DNA of 64,000 bases from Blautia sp. SC05B48 (GCF_005848555.1 NZ_CP040518.1:2743501-2807500); one strand, 5' to 3'. Shown: positions 1 through 9,105, counted from the first letter of the stretch. The notes: a model not told the origin generated them from the letters alone. A program made the numbers and translations.

Positions 1-458
1 CTACACCATCTGCTGCAGCAGAGCTGGCAGTGGATGATTTTCGCAGTGTTCTGGAGAGCTTTCATATGTACGGAGACCGTCTGCAGCGTGCTATGAACAG
101 TAAGACAGAACTTTTTGCCGCAAAACTTAAGGCCTATGAGAACAGATTCCAGTATCTGAGCCCGGAGTCCATGTTACGTGAAAAACGTCAGTATGCATCG
201 GAACTGGAGGAATGCCTGCGTTCTTCCATGGAACAAAAGCTTACAGAGAAAAGACATGAACTGGCAATATGGATCCAGCGGTTTGAGGGACTTTCTCCAT
301 TAAGAAAGCTAAATGGAGGATATGCATTTGTGTCCGACTCAGACGGACATGCGGTGACAGAGATCAGTCAGATAAAAAAAGGCGACAGGATCTCCATTGC
401 AGTAACCGATGGAGTCATAGAAGCAGTTGCGGATCGCATCAGGAAGGAAGAGCGATAA
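1..458 (+). CDS. xseA: Exodeoxyribonuclease VII large subunit, C-terminal part
   Basis: Only the last ~150 residues are inside the window. The frame is open back to base 3 and reads TPSAAAELAVDDF, a typical XseA segment, so the gene begins upstream. With XseB it forms exonuclease VII, a cytoplasmic enzyme that degrades single-stranded DNA to short oligonucleotides. Visible here are the long helical region and the C-terminal segment around LNGGYAFVSD followed by IKKGDRISI, the usual end of the family. Its stop overlaps the xseB start (TAATG), which supports both identity and translational coupling. Confidence 0.93.
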   Translation, partial: TPSAAAELAVDDFRSVLESFHMYGDRLQRAMNSKTELFAAKLKAYENRFQYLSPESMLREKRQYASELEECLRSSMEQKLTEKRHELAIWIQRFEGLSPLRKLNGGYAFVSDSDGHAVTEISQIKKGDRISIAVTDGVIEAVADRIRKEER

Positions 459-682
459 TGGCAGAGACAGAAGCAAAGAAAGAAGAGAAATCCATAGAAG
501 ATACTTTTGGGGAGCTTGATCTGCTTGCCCGGAAGCTGGAGGATAAAGAAACACCTCTTGAGGAGTCTTTCCGTCTCTACAGACAGGGAATGGAGCTCCT
601 TAAGAATCTGAACGGAAGACTGGATACTGTAGAAAAAAAGATGCTTCAGATGAATGAGGATGGGACATTTCGTGAATTTTAA
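458..682 (+). CDS. xseB: Exodeoxyribonuclease VII small subunit
   Basis: A 74-residue protein, the normal size for XseB. It binds the helical part of XseA to form active exonuclease VII. The family pattern is clear: FGELDLLARKLEDKETPLEESFRLY, a helical hairpin with the conserved leucines and the PLEES turn (split here as FGELDLLARKLED and PLEESFRLY). It starts inside the xseA stop (TAATG) and its last codons overlap the start of ispA, so xseA, xseB and ispA are probably one transcript with coupled translation. Confidence 0.94.
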   Translation: MAETEAKKEEKSIEDTFGELDLLARKLEDKETPLEESFRLYRQGMELLKNLNGRLDTVEKKMLQMNEDGTFREF

Positions 683-1559
683 AGAAGAACTGAAAAGAAG
701 AACAGAAGAAGCAGAACATGTGATCCGGGAATATCTTCCGGAAGAATCCGGTTTTGCAAAAACCATGGCAGAGGCCATGAATTACAGTATGACGGCAGGC
801 GGAAAGAGACTCCGCCCGATCCTGATCAGGGAAACCTACGAGCTGTTTGGAGGAAAGGATAAGCTTTGTGAGCCTTTTATGGCGGCTATGGAGATGATCC
901 ATACACATTCGTTGATCCATGATGATCTCCCTGCACTGGATAACGATGATTACCGGAGAGGAAGGCTGACTACGCATAAAGTATACGGAGAGGCCATGGG
1001 AGTTTTAAGCGGCGTGGCACTCCTTAACAGAGCTTACGAAGTGATGCTTTCCGCTTTTGACCTGACCGGGGATAAAGACCGTGTGATAGCCGCCATGCGG
1101 ATCATTGCAGATAAGACCGGCATCAACGGTATGCTAGGTGGACAGAGTGTGGATGTGGAAAATGATGGTAAACCTCTGGAACACGAGATGCTGGATTACA
1201 TTTACAAAAACAAGACCTCCGCATTGATCGAGGCTTCCATGATGACCGGTGCTGTGCTGGCAGGGGCATCTGAGAAAGAACTTGAGGTTGTGGAACAGGC
1301 TGCAGAAAACATCGGGCTGGCTTTTCAGATCCAGGATGATATCCTTGATGTGACTAGCACCCAGGAGGAACTGGGAAAACCGATCCACAGTGATGAAAAG
1401 AACAACAAGGTTACCTATGTAAGTCTTGTTGGAACCCCGGCAGCAGCCAGCAGGGTTAAAGAACTTTCTGACCATGCGGTAGAACTTTTAGAAGGCCTTG
1501 ACAGGAAGAACGGATTTCTGGATCTTCTTGTGGAAAGTCTTGTCAGCCGCAGGAAATAG
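672..1559 (+). CDS. ispA: Polyprenyl (farnesyl/geranyl) diphosphate synthase
   Basis: Makes C10-C15 prenyl diphosphates by adding isopentenyl diphosphate to allylic primers, feeding undecaprenyl and quinone synthesis. Both aspartate-rich motifs are present: DDLPALDNDD at about residues 84-93 and DDILDVT near residue 225; GGKRLRP, the usual diphosphate-binding segment, lies near residue 42. I prefer the GTG start at 672 (protein begins V/M-NFKEEL, as in relatives) with AGGATGG upstream; ATG starts at 654 and 660 are in frame and possible. It overlaps the end of xseB and is followed by dxs, which makes its precursor pathway entry metabolite. Confidence 0.93.
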   Translation: MNFKEELKRRTEEAEHVIREYLPEESGFAKTMAEAMNYSMTAGGKRLRPILIRETYELFGGKDKLCEPFMAAMEMIHTHSLIHDDLPALDNDDYRRGRLTTHKVYGEAMGVLSGVALLNRAYEVMLSAFDLTGDKDRVIAAMRIIADKTGINGMLGGQSVDVENDGKPLEHEMLDYIYKNKTSALIEASMMTGAVLAGASEKELEVVEQAAENIGLAFQIQDDILDVTSTQEELGKPIHSDEKNNKVTYVSLVGTPAAASRVKELSDHAVELLEGLDRKNGFLDLLVESLVSRRK

Positions 1560-1581
1560 AAGGAACAAAGGAAGGGTACGA

Positions 1582-3468
1582 ATGATTCTGGAAAAAATTA
1601 AAAAGCCAAATGATATTCATAAAGTTTCATTGGAGGATTTTCCGCGCCTTGCCGAGGAAATCAGGAGCTTTTTGATCCAGAGTGTAAGTGAGACAGGTGG
1701 CCATCTGGCATCCAATCTGGGTGTGGTGGAGCTGACTCTTGCTCTGCATAATGTGCTTGATCTTCCACAGGATAAGCTGATCTGGGATGTGGGACATCAG
1801 GCTTATACACATAAGATCCTTACAGGAAGAAAAGATGGCTTTAAGGATCTTCGTAAAGAAGGAGGCTTAAGCGGTTTTCCAAAAAGGAATGAAAGTGACT
1901 GTGATTCGTTTGATACCGGACACAGTTCCAATTCCATTTCCGCAGGACTTGGCTATGTCCGTGCCAGAGACCTGATGGGAGAGAAATACCATGTAGTTTC
2001 CGTGATTGGGGATGGTGCGCTTACCGGTGGGATGGCTTATGAAGCATTGAACAATGCGGCTGAGCTGAAGACTAATTTTATTATTATCATCAATGATAAT
2101 AACATGTCTATTTCCAAGAATGTAGGAGGAATGTCCACCTATTTAAGCGCTCTGCGTACAGCTGAGACTTATACAGGAATGAAGATCGGCGTGACAAAAA
2201 CACTCAAAAAGATTCCTCATGTTGGAACCGCCGTGGTAGATACGGTCCGAAAGACCAAGAGCAGCATCAAGCAGTTGATCATTCCCGGAATGCTTTTTGA
2301 AAACATGGGGCTGACTTATCTGGGACCGGTAGATGGCCATAATATGCGCCAGATGATGAAACTTTTTAATGAGGCAAAGAGAGTGGAGGGACCGGTTGTT
2401 GTCCATGTCCTTACAGAAAAAGGCAGAGGCTATGGACCGGCATCTTCCCATCCGGAGCGTTTTCACGGAACAGGTCCTTTTGACATTCAGAGTGGCAGAC
2501 CCCTTGCAGCAAAAATAGCGCCGACATATACGAATCATTTTTCTAGCGCAATATGTTCTTTGGCAGAGAAGAACCGAAAGGTAGTTGCTATTACAGCTGC
2601 TATGCCAGATGGAACCGGACTGAACCGATTCCGGAAGAAATTCCCGGAGCGTTTTTTTGATGTGGGTATTGCGGAAGAACATGCAGTAACCTTTGCAGCA
2701 GGCCTGGCACTCGGGGGAATGATCCCGGTTTTTGCGGTATATTCTTCGTTCCTTCAGAGAGGGATCGATCAGATCCTCCACGACGTATGTATGCAGGATC
2801 TGCATGTGATCTTTGCTATTGACAGGGCAGGATTTGTCGGAGCAGACGGAGAAACACATCATGGATGCTTTGACCTTTCTTATTTGTCCATGATCCCCAA
2901 TATGACAGTTATGGCTCCCAAGAATGGAAAAGAGCTTGAGGAGATGCTGAAATTTGCAGTAGAAGAGCTGGATGGTCCCTGTGCGATCCGATACCCGAAA
3001 GGACCGGCATGTACCGATATGGAAGAATGTCATGAGCCACTTAAGAAGGGTAGAAGTGAAGTGATCACTCCGGGCAGTGAGATTGCAGTTCTTGGGGTTG
3101 GCAGCATGGTTTCTGTCTGTCAGAAGATCTGTGAGGAAATAAGAGATCACAGAATAGCAAGAGCTACGTTTGTCAATGTACGTTTTGTAAAGCCGCTGGA
3201 CACAGGTCTTCTTGACCGGCTTTCGCAGAACCACAGTCTTTTGGTTACTGTGGAGGAGAACGTAAAAAGCGGTGGATTCGGAGAACATGTATCTGCTTAT
3301 ATGGAAGCATGTCATCCGGAAGTAAGAGTTCTTCCACTGGCAATACCGGATCATTTTATTGAGCATGGAACGGTGGATCGTCAGCGGATGAAAACAGGTT
3401 TAAATGTACAGGGAATCCTGGATGCGGTAGAACAGAGCTGGGAAGATCTTGTGAATAACAGAAAATAA
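1582..3468 (+). CDS. dxs: 1-deoxy-D-xylulose-5-phosphate synthase
   Basis: Condenses pyruvate and glyceraldehyde-3-phosphate to DXP, the first step of the MEP isoprenoid pathway, using thiamine diphosphate and magnesium. The 628-residue length is standard. The thiamine-diphosphate motif GDGALTGGMAYEALNN lies near residue 150, and the pyrimidine-domain motif DRAGFVGADGETHHG near residue 420. The ATG at 1582 follows GGAAGGG at suitable spacing; a longer open frame reaching back to 1498 overlaps ispA and lacks a ribosome site. Placement directly after ispA groups early and late isoprenoid steps. Confidence 0.96.
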   Translation: MILEKIKKPNDIHKVSLEDFPRLAEEIRSFLIQSVSETGGHLASNLGVVELTLALHNVLDLPQDKLIWDVGHQAYTHKILTGRKDGFKDLRKEGGLSGFPKRNESDCDSFDTGHSSNSISAGLGYVRARDLMGEKYHVVSVIGDGALTGGMAYEALNNAAELKTNFIIIINDNNMSISKNVGGMSTYLSALRTAETYTGMKIGVTKTLKKIPHVGTAVVDTVRKTKSSIKQLIIPGMLFENMGLTYLGPVDGHNMRQMMKLFNEAKRVEGPVVVHVLTEKGRGYGPASSHPERFHGTGPFDIQSGRPLAAKIAPTYTNHFSSAICSLAEKNRKVVAITAAMPDGTGLNRFRKKFPERFFDVGIAEEHAVTFAAGLALGGMIPVFAVYSSFLQRGIDQILHDVCMQDLHVIFAIDRAGFVGADGETHHGCFDLSYLSMIPNMTVMAPKNGKELEEMLKFAVEELDGPCAIRYPKGPACTDMEECHEPLKKGRSEVITPGSEIAVLGVGSMVSVCQKICEEIRDHRIARATFVNVRFVKPLDTGLLDRLSQNHSLLVTVEENVKSGGFGEHVSAYMEACHPEVRVLPLAIPDHFIEHGTVDRQRMKTGLNVQGILDAVEQSWEDLVNNRK

Positions 3469-3513
3469 AGGACATAGCCTTTGCAGAAGAATACGAAGCT
3501 GTGAGGCATTTTA

Positions 3514-3540
3514 CAGCCCGGCACATAAAGAGCCGGGCTG
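3514..3540 (+). other. Perfect 9-bp hairpin just before tlyA
   Basis: CAGCCCGGC (3514-3522) pairs with GCCGGGCTG (3532-3540) around a 9-base loop. No T-run follows, so it is not a standard terminator. It ends directly before the TTGGAGG ribosome site of tlyA, and could affect mRNA stability or access to that site. Confidence 0.55.
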
Positions 3541-3552
3541 TTGGAGGATAAT

Positions 3553-4362
3553 ATGAAAAAAAGACTGGATATCATGATGGTGGAACAGGGACTTGCACCG
3601 TCACGTGAAAAAGCAAAAGCATATATTATGGCCGGGGAAGTATATGTTAACGGTCAGAAGGAAGACAAGGCCGGTTCCATGTTTGCTGAGACTGCCAAGC
3701 TGGAGGTAAGAGGAAAAACCCTTCCCTATGTCAGCAGAGGCGGTCTGAAACTCGAAAAAGCCATGAAAAATTTCGGTGTGACGCTGAAGGATAAGGTGTG
3801 CATGGATGTAGGCGCATCCACCGGCGGCTTTACGGACTGTATGCTTCAGAACGGAGCGGTCAAAGTCTATTCCATTGATGTAGGATATGGACAGCTGGAC
3901 TGGAAACTCAGAAATGATCCGAGAGTTGTGTGTATGGAAAAGACAAACATCCGTTATGTAGTACCGGAAGATCTGGAAGGCCCGGCAGCATTTTCTTCGA
4001 TCGATGTTTCTTTTATCTCCCTTACAAAAGTACTTCTTCCTGTAAGAAACCTTCTCACAGAAGACGGAGAGGTCGTATGTCTCATCAAACCTCAGTTTGA
4101 GGCCGGCAGAGAAAAAGTCGGAAAAAAAGGTGTTGTCCGTGATCCGAAGGTCCATGAAGAAGTTATTGAGAAAGTCAGAGATTATGCCATGAGTATTTCT
4201 ATGGAGCCCTGTCATCTTTCCTTTTCTCCCATCAAGGGACCTGAGGGAAATATTGAATATCTCCTTCATCTGAAAAAACATCCGGAAGGAACAGAAGTAC
4301 CTGTGAGTTTTGACGTATCCGTAGAGGATGTGGTAAAGGAAGCCCACGGACAGCTGGACTGA
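3553..4362 (+). CDS. tlyA: TlyA-family rRNA 2'-O-methyltransferase
   Basis: A 269-residue protein with an N-terminal S4 RNA-binding domain (about residues 1-60, containing KRLDIMMVEQGLAPSREKAKAYI) and a FtsJ-type SAM-dependent methyltransferase domain (DVGASTGGFTDCMLQ near residue 87, the SAM-binding glycine loop). TlyA enzymes methylate rRNA cytidine 2'-OH groups; annotations as haemolysin are historical. The ATG at 3553 has GGAGG 5 bases upstream, which makes it a better choice than the in-frame TTG at 3541. It lies between dxs and nadK as in many Clostridia. Confidence 0.9.
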   Translation: MKKRLDIMMVEQGLAPSREKAKAYIMAGEVYVNGQKEDKAGSMFAETAKLEVRGKTLPYVSRGGLKLEKAMKNFGVTLKDKVCMDVGASTGGFTDCMLQNGAVKVYSIDVGYGQLDWKLRNDPRVVCMEKTNIRYVVPEDLEGPAAFSSIDVSFISLTKVLLPVRNLLTEDGEVVCLIKPQFEAGREKVGKKGVVRDPKVHEEVIEKVRDYAMSISMEPCHLSFSPIKGPEGNIEYLLHLKKHPEGTEVPVSFDVSVEDVVKEAHGQLD

Positions 4363-4385
4363 TGTTTGGAAAGGACTGAAGCAAT

Positions 4386-5246
4386 ATGGACAGATTTTAT
4401 ATAATTCCAAACAGTGCCAAGGATCCGGAACTGACATTTTCTAATAGGATCATTGCCTATCTGGAGAAGCATGGTGCCAGGTGTCATGTGCAGAAGATCA
4501 CCGAAAAAATGGAAGGACCGTATCATTATACAGATCCGGATGGGATTCCGCAGGATACACAGTGCATTATTGTACTGGGGGGAGACGGAACACTTCTGCA
4601 GGCTGCAAGGGATGTGGTGCATCTGGATATCCCACTTCTTGGAATCAATCTGGGAACTCTGGGATTTCTTGCCGAGGTGGACAAAAATTCCGTGTATCCG
4701 GCTCTGAATCGGCTTCTGTCAGATGACTATGAGCTGGAAGATCGGATGATGCTGGAAGGAAAGATCTATCGGGGAGAAGAACTTATTGGAAAAGATATCG
4801 CATTAAATGACATTGTGATCGGAAGAGAAGGACATCTCCGTGTGATCCGTTTCAAGAATTATGTTAATGATGCATATATGAATTCGTACAATGCAGATGG
4901 TATCATCATTTCCACGCCGACCGGTTCTACCGGATATAGTCTGTCAGCGGGAGGTCCCGTGGTTTCTCCCAGTGCCAGTATGATGATCATGACCCCCATC
5001 GCTCCCCATACCATGAACACCCGAAGTATCATTCTTTCCGGGGAAGAGGCAGTTACAGTAGAGATCGGTGAGGGAAGGCATAATACCATTGAGAAAGCAG
5101 TGGCCTCTTTTGACGGGGATACCCAGATATCCATGGTCACCGGTGACCGGATCGTGATCCGGAAAGCCACAGTCAGGACAAAAATCCTCAAGCTGAATCA
5201 TCTGAGCTTTGTGGAGGTTCTGAGACAGAAAATGAGTAACAGCTGA
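4386..5246 (+). CDS. nadK: NAD kinase
   Basis: Phosphorylates NAD to NADP in the cytoplasm. The diagnostic GGDGT motif is at residues 65-69, preceded by the hydrophobic strand CIIVLG, and the second family motif TPTGSTGYSLSAGGP is near residue 180. Length (286 residues) fits the family. The start is an ATG following GGAAAGGACTGAAGCA at normal spacing. It sits 23 bases after tlyA and 16 before argR, so it is probably part of the same long operon. Confidence 0.94.
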   Translation: MDRFYIIPNSAKDPELTFSNRIIAYLEKHGARCHVQKITEKMEGPYHYTDPDGIPQDTQCIIVLGGDGTLLQAARDVVHLDIPLLGINLGTLGFLAEVDKNSVYPALNRLLSDDYELEDRMMLEGKIYRGEELIGKDIALNDIVIGREGHLRVIRFKNYVNDAYMNSYNADGIIISTPTGSTGYSLSAGGPVVSPSASMMIMTPIAPHTMNTRSIILSGEEAVTVEIGEGRHNTIEKAVASFDGDTQISMVTGDRIVIRKATVRTKILKLNHLSFVEVLRQKMSNS

Positions 5247-5262
5247 TGCAGGAGGTTCAATT

Positions 5263-5724
5263 TTGAAAGTAGCAAGACATGAAAAAATTATCGAACTGAT
5301 CCGTCAGTACGAGATCGATACACAGGAAGAGCTTGCGGCAAGACTGAATGAGGCCGGTTTTAAGGTTACGCAGGCTACCGTATCCAGAGATATCCGGGCT
5401 CTGAAAATGACAAAGGTTGCAGGCAGCAACGGAAAGTCCAGATATGCGATTCTGGAAGAACATACACCGGATGTGTTAAGTGATAAATATTCCAGAGTTC
5501 TGAAAGATGCAGTGATCGCTATGAACATTGGACAGAATATCGTAGTAGTAAAAACAATTCCGGGAATGGCCATGGCGGCAGCAGCAGCTCTTGATGCCAT
5601 GAAATGGCCGGAAATCCTGGGATGTATTGCCGGAGATGATACCATTATGTGTGTGGTGAAAACTTCTGAACAGGCACCGGGTGTAGTTCAGAAGCTTGGT
5701 GGGATCTTATCCAGAGGAAAATAA
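5263..5724 (+). CDS. argR: Arginine repressor ArgR
   Basis: Transcription regulator that binds ARG boxes as an arginine-loaded hexamer. The N-terminal winged helix includes QEELAARLNEAGFKVTQATVSRDI, shown here by its recognition core VTQATVSRDIRAL (about residues 38-50). The C-terminal oligomerisation and arginine-binding domain includes KTIPGMAMA and GDDTIM, where the aspartates contact arginine. The start is TTG at 5263 with GGAGG at 5251-5255; no ATG is better placed. ArgR upstream of recN is a conserved Firmicutes pair. Confidence 0.95.
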   Translation: MKVARHEKIIELIRQYEIDTQEELAARLNEAGFKVTQATVSRDIRALKMTKVAGSNGKSRYAILEEHTPDVLSDKYSRVLKDAVIAMNIGQNIVVVKTIPGMAMAAAAALDAMKWPEILGCIAGDDTIMCVVKTSEQAPGVVQKLGGILSRGK

Positions 5725-5766
5725 AATGACAGAATATGTAAATGCTTTATACCAGAAAGGAAATCA

Positions 5767-7452
5767 ATGTTAGTACATCTGCATGTAAAAAACCTTGCAC
5801 TGATAGAGGAATCAGAGGTGGAATTCGGACCGGGCTTAAATATCTTAACCGGTGAGACCGGAGCCGGAAAATCCATTCTGTTAGGATCCATACAGCTCAT
5901 CCTGGGTGGAAAAACTTCCAGAAGCATGATTCGTGAAAATGCTTCCTATGCCCTGGTAGAGTTGCTGTTTCAGGTTGAAAACACGAAAGCCAGAGAGTCC
6001 CTTGCGGCGCTTGACATCTATCCGGAAGACGGACAGGTGCTGATGTCCCGTAAGATCATGGACGGCAGAAGTATCAACAAGATCAACGGAGAGACAAGTA
6101 CAGTCAGCCAGATGAAAGCCGCAGCAGCCTGTCTTCTGGACATTCACGGACAGCATGAGCATCAGTCGCTTCTTTACGGAGACCGCCAGCTGGCTATTTT
6201 GGATGTATACGGAAAAGAACAGATCCTTCCTGCCAGGGAGAAGGTCCGGAAAGCATATCAGGAGTATCGGGACTGTGTGGATCAGCTGAAAGCACTGGAT
6301 ATGGATGAGGAACAGCGCAACCGTGAAAAAGCCTTTCTGGAATTTGAGATCAATGAGATCGAGGAGGCAGCTCTTATTCCGGGAGAGGACGAAACACTGG
6401 AGGACCGCTACCGGAAGCTGAGCAATGCCAGAAGGATCATGGAAACAGCACAAATGGTCCGTGGGATGACCGGATATGAACAGGGCGCCGCAGATATGAC
6501 CGGAAATGCCCTGAAAGAGTTTTCAAGAATTGCAGATTACGATAAGGATCTTGCACCTTTACAGGAAGCTCTTGCGGAAATCGATTCACTTCTCGGTGAC
6601 TTCTGCCGTGATCTGTCCTCTTATATGGATAGTCTTACTTTTGACGAAGAAACTTTTTTTGAAACAGAAAAAAGACTGGATCTGGTCAATAATCTGAAGG
6701 CAAAATATGGACAGACGATCCAGGAAATTTTGTCTTATCAGAAGGAACAGCAGAAAAAATTAGAAAAACTTCAAAGATTCGAAGAAAATTTCCGGTTACT
6801 GAAAGAAAAACTTATGCAGGCAGAAAAGATTCTTGAGGAAGCTTCGCATGAACTTTCAGAGATCCGGAAAAAATACAGTAAACAGCTGGATGAAAAGATT
6901 ATCGAAGGATTGAAGGAACTGAATTTTGAGGATGTGGATTTTTCTATCCGTTTTGACCGCAGAAAAAATTATACAGATAATGGTTATGATTCGGTGGAAT
7001 ATGAGATTTCCACAAATCCAGGTGAGAGCAGAAAACCGCTGGGACAGATCGTATCCGGTGGTGAGCTTTCCAGAATCATGCTTGCCATCAAAGCAATCCT
7101 TGCAGATAAAGATCAGATTGATACACTGATCTTCGATGAGATCGATACAGGGATCAGTGGGCGTACTGCACAGAAGGTTTCTGAAAAAATGGCAGTGATC
7201 GGACAGCACAGGCAGGTGCTTTGTATCACACATCTTCCACAGATCGCCGCAATGGCAGATACCCATTTTGAAATCGAGAAACATGTAGAGGGAACTGAAA
7301 CTATCACCCAGATCCATCCTCTGGAAGGAGAGAAATCTGTCCGTGAGCTTGCCAGACTTCTGGGCGGTGCCCAGATCACTCCGGCTGTTCTTGGAAATGC
7401 AAGAGAGATGAAGGAATTGGCACAGCAACAAAAAAATACAAGACTGAAATAA
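5767..7452 (+). CDS. recN: DNA repair protein RecN
   Basis: An SMC-like ATPase acting in early double-strand-break repair. Walker A GETGAGKS is at residues 29-36; the ABC signature-like VSGGELSR and Walker B LIFDEIDTGISG lie near residues 430-460, and the middle ~300 residues are heptad-like coiled coil, as expected for RecN. The 561-residue length is normal. Upstream AGAAAGGAAATCA provides the ribosome site. A strong terminator follows, which closes the xseA-to-recN operon. Confidence 0.96.
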   Translation: MLVHLHVKNLALIEESEVEFGPGLNILTGETGAGKSILLGSIQLILGGKTSRSMIRENASYALVELLFQVENTKARESLAALDIYPEDGQVLMSRKIMDGRSINKINGETSTVSQMKAAAACLLDIHGQHEHQSLLYGDRQLAILDVYGKEQILPAREKVRKAYQEYRDCVDQLKALDMDEEQRNREKAFLEFEINEIEEAALIPGEDETLEDRYRKLSNARRIMETAQMVRGMTGYEQGAADMTGNALKEFSRIADYDKDLAPLQEALAEIDSLLGDFCRDLSSYMDSLTFDEETFFETEKRLDLVNNLKAKYGQTIQEILSYQKEQQKKLEKLQRFEENFRLLKEKLMQAEKILEEASHELSEIRKKYSKQLDEKIIEGLKELNFEDVDFSIRFDRRKNYTDNGYDSVEYEISTNPGESRKPLGQIVSGGELSRIMLAIKAILADKDQIDTLIFDEIDTGISGRTAQKVSEKMAVIGQHRQVLCITHLPQIAAMADTHFEIEKHVEGTETITQIHPLEGEKSVRELARLLGGAQITPAVLGNAREMKELAQQQKNTRLK

Positions 7453-7472
7453 TTTATACGTTACATACTAAG

Positions 7473-7504
7473 AGAGGACGACCGAAAGGTCAGTCCTCTT
7501 TTTT
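7473..7504 (+). terminator. Rho-independent terminator after recN
   Basis: AGAGGAC-G-ACC pairs with GGT-CA-GTCCTCT around a GAAA tetraloop, followed directly by five T. It closes the xseA-recN operon. Confidence 0.88.
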
Positions 7505-7520
7505 AACCGAATCAAGTCAG

Positions 7521-7558
7521 TCCCCTGCTTCAATTGCGAAAAGCAATAAGCAGTGGGA
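7521..7558 (+). other. Hairpin upstream of spoIVB
   Basis: CCCCTGCTT and ATTGC on the left pair with GCAAT, AAGCAG and GGG on the right around a GAAAA loop, with small bulges. There is no T-run. It lies 45 bases before spoIVB and may be a leader structure or mRNA-end structure. Confidence 0.4.
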
Positions 7559-7602
7559 GGGGATTTGCTTGTATCAGAAAATTACAAAGGATGTGACGTA
7601 AG

Positions 7603-8808
7603 ATGAACAGAAAAAGAAAATACCGATGTTTGCTACTTGTATTTCTTGCGCTAGATCTGATTCTGATGGGATGGCTGGGATACCGGCTTCTGGACAGGAA
7701 GATCCCGGATCAGATCCTGGTGGATCATGAGGACAGCCGGGAAGTAGCTAGTATTCTTAAGCGCCCTTTTATCAGCTTTGATGATGCTATTACAGTTTCA
7801 GGGAAAGACAGCTATAAGTTACACTGCAGACTCCTGGGAGTGATTCCTTTTAAGGATGTGAAAGTGAAAAATATAACTGCGAAAGAAGTATATGCAAGCG
7901 GAGATGCAGTAGGCATTTATATGCAGACGAAAGGAGTTCTGATCATTGATACAGGCGAGATCCTTTCGGAAAGTGGCGAGATGGAAGAACCGGCCCGGGA
8001 CATTGTAAAGCCGGGAGATTATATTGTGGCTTTTGATCAGAATCGGGTACAGTGCAAGCAGGATCTTCTGGAGGATATGGCAGATCTTTGCGGAGGATCT
8101 GTGACGCTGAAAGTCCGCCGGGGAAAAGAGACGATTCCCCTGTCCCTGACTCCGGTGAAAGATGAGAAAGGAAAATACAAGCTTGGGATCTGGGTGAGGG
8201 ACGATACACAGGGAATCGGAACTCTGACTTATGTGGATGAAAATGGAGAGTTCGGTGCTCTTGGTCACGGGATCAGCGATGTGGATACCGGCGAACTTTT
8301 AAGCATCGCAGATGGAAATCTTTACAATGCCCAGATCCTGGGGATCCGGAAAGGAGAAAAGGGAAATCCCGGAGAACTATCCGGCCTGATCCGATACGAA
8401 GCCGGTAATATCCTGGGTGAGATTTCCAAAAACAGTAAAAACGGTATTTTTGGAACTGTGGATGCTGACCAGGTGAAAAATCTGGATCTGAAGAAGCTTC
8501 CTGTAGGTTACAAACAGGATCTGAAAATTGGACCCGCATCTGTTCTCTGCTGCACAGACGGCGAAGTAAAAGAATATGCCGCAGAGATCACCAGGATCGA
8601 TATGAACCATGAGGATTCTAATAAAAGCTTCGTGATCCAGATCACAGATAAGGAACTCCTGGAAAAAACAGGTGGGATTGTTCAGGGAATGTCTGGAAGT
8701 CCTGTGCTCCAGAATGGAAAACTCTTTGGTGCCGTGACTCATGTATTCGTGCAGGATTCTACCGGCGGATATGGGATTTTTATTGAAAATATGACAGGCA
8801 ATGCATAA
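7603..8808 (+). CDS. spoIVB: SpoIVB signalling serine peptidase
   Basis: S55-family protease secreted from the forespore that triggers pro-sigma-K processing during sporulation. The 401-residue protein has an N-terminal membrane anchor (about residues 8-27), a PDZ domain (around PGDYIVAFDQNRVQ, near residue 140) and a C-terminal peptidase domain with the catalytic histidine in GALGHGISDVD and the catalytic serine in GMSGSPVLQ. Its position between recN and spo0A matches Bacillus and Clostridia. It is expected to be sporulation-controlled, but I could not identify a convincing sigma-F/G promoter. Confidence 0.95.
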   Translation: MNRKRKYRCLLLVFLALDLILMGWLGYRLLDRKIPDQILVDHEDSREVASILKRPFISFDDAITVSGKDSYKLHCRLLGVIPFKDVKVKNITAKEVYASGDAVGIYMQTKGVLIIDTGEILSESGEMEEPARDIVKPGDYIVAFDQNRVQCKQDLLEDMADLCGGSVTLKVRRGKETIPLSLTPVKDEKGKYKLGIWVRDDTQGIGTLTYVDENGEFGALGHGISDVDTGELLSIADGNLYNAQILGIRKGEKGNPGELSGLIRYEAGNILGEISKNSKNGIFGTVDADQVKNLDLKKLPVGYKQDLKIGPASVLCCTDGEVKEYAAEITRIDMNHEDSNKSFVIQITDKELLEKTGGIVQGMSGSPVLQNGKLFGAVTHVFVQDSTGGYGIFIENMTGNA

Positions 8809-8821
8809 TCTGCAGTTGAGG

Positions 8822-8872
8822 AAAGAGGCACAAAAAACATGGAAAAAGTCCGGGAAAAGTGCCTCTTTTTTA
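8822..8872 (+). terminator. Terminator after spoIVB
   Basis: AAAGAGGCAC (8822-8831) pairs perfectly with GTGCCTCTTT (8859-8868) across a 27-base loop, with the T-run continuing to about 8871. Confidence 0.8.
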
Positions 8873-8945
8873 TATGGGGAAAAATGCCGGATACAGATTG
8901 AAATACCTGCATTTTGGTGAATTTTGTTATATATAAGAGAAAAAA

Positions 8946-8952
8946 TGTCGAA
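8946..8952 (+). promoter_or_regulatory. 0A box upstream of spo0A
   Basis: TGTCGAA matches the Spo0A-P binding consensus exactly. It lies 41 bases upstream of the -35 element of the downstream promoter, so Spo0A autoregulation is plausible. A 7-mer can occur by chance; its position is what supports it. Confidence 0.6.
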
Positions 8953-8992
8953 AAATATCGTACGAAAGTGTGATAAAATAACTACTTTTATC

Positions 8993-9022
8993 TTGATTTT
9001 ACTACGGGATTTCTACTATAAT
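8993..9022 (+). promoter_or_regulatory. Predicted sigma-A promoter of spo0A
   Basis: TTGATT (8993-8998), an 18-base spacer and a perfect TATAAT (9017-9022). Transcription would begin near 9029, exactly where the folded leader begins. Confidence 0.72.
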
Positions 9023-9028
9023 AATTTT

Positions 9029-9105
9029 GTCGCCAGCAAGGGGAAAGCGCAGGCAGCTAACAGTGTCGGTTACTGCCGTGGTGACGGGGGTATGTCTGGA
9101 AACCC
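9029..9105 (+). promoter_or_regulatory. Structured 5' leader of spo0A mRNA
   Basis: Outer stem GTCGCCA (9029-9035) pairs with TGGTGAC (9079-9085, one G-U). Inside it GGCAG-C-TAAC (9052-9061) pairs with GTTACTGCC (9069-9077) with a single bulged C. A third small stem GGGT/ACCC (9088-9091, 9102-9105) follows. The fold begins at the predicted transcription start and ends 27 bases before the start codon. I do not recognise it as a known riboswitch class. Confidence 0.55.

Noticed and set aside
2143-3366. 407-residue open frame on the minus strand
   Set aside because: It lies fully opposite dxs, has cysteine- and histidine-rich random composition and no ribosome site. It is a shadow of a real gene.
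3601-4437. 278-residue open frame on the minus strand opposite tlyA
   Set aside because: Shadow of tlyA; composition is not protein-like and no motif is visible.
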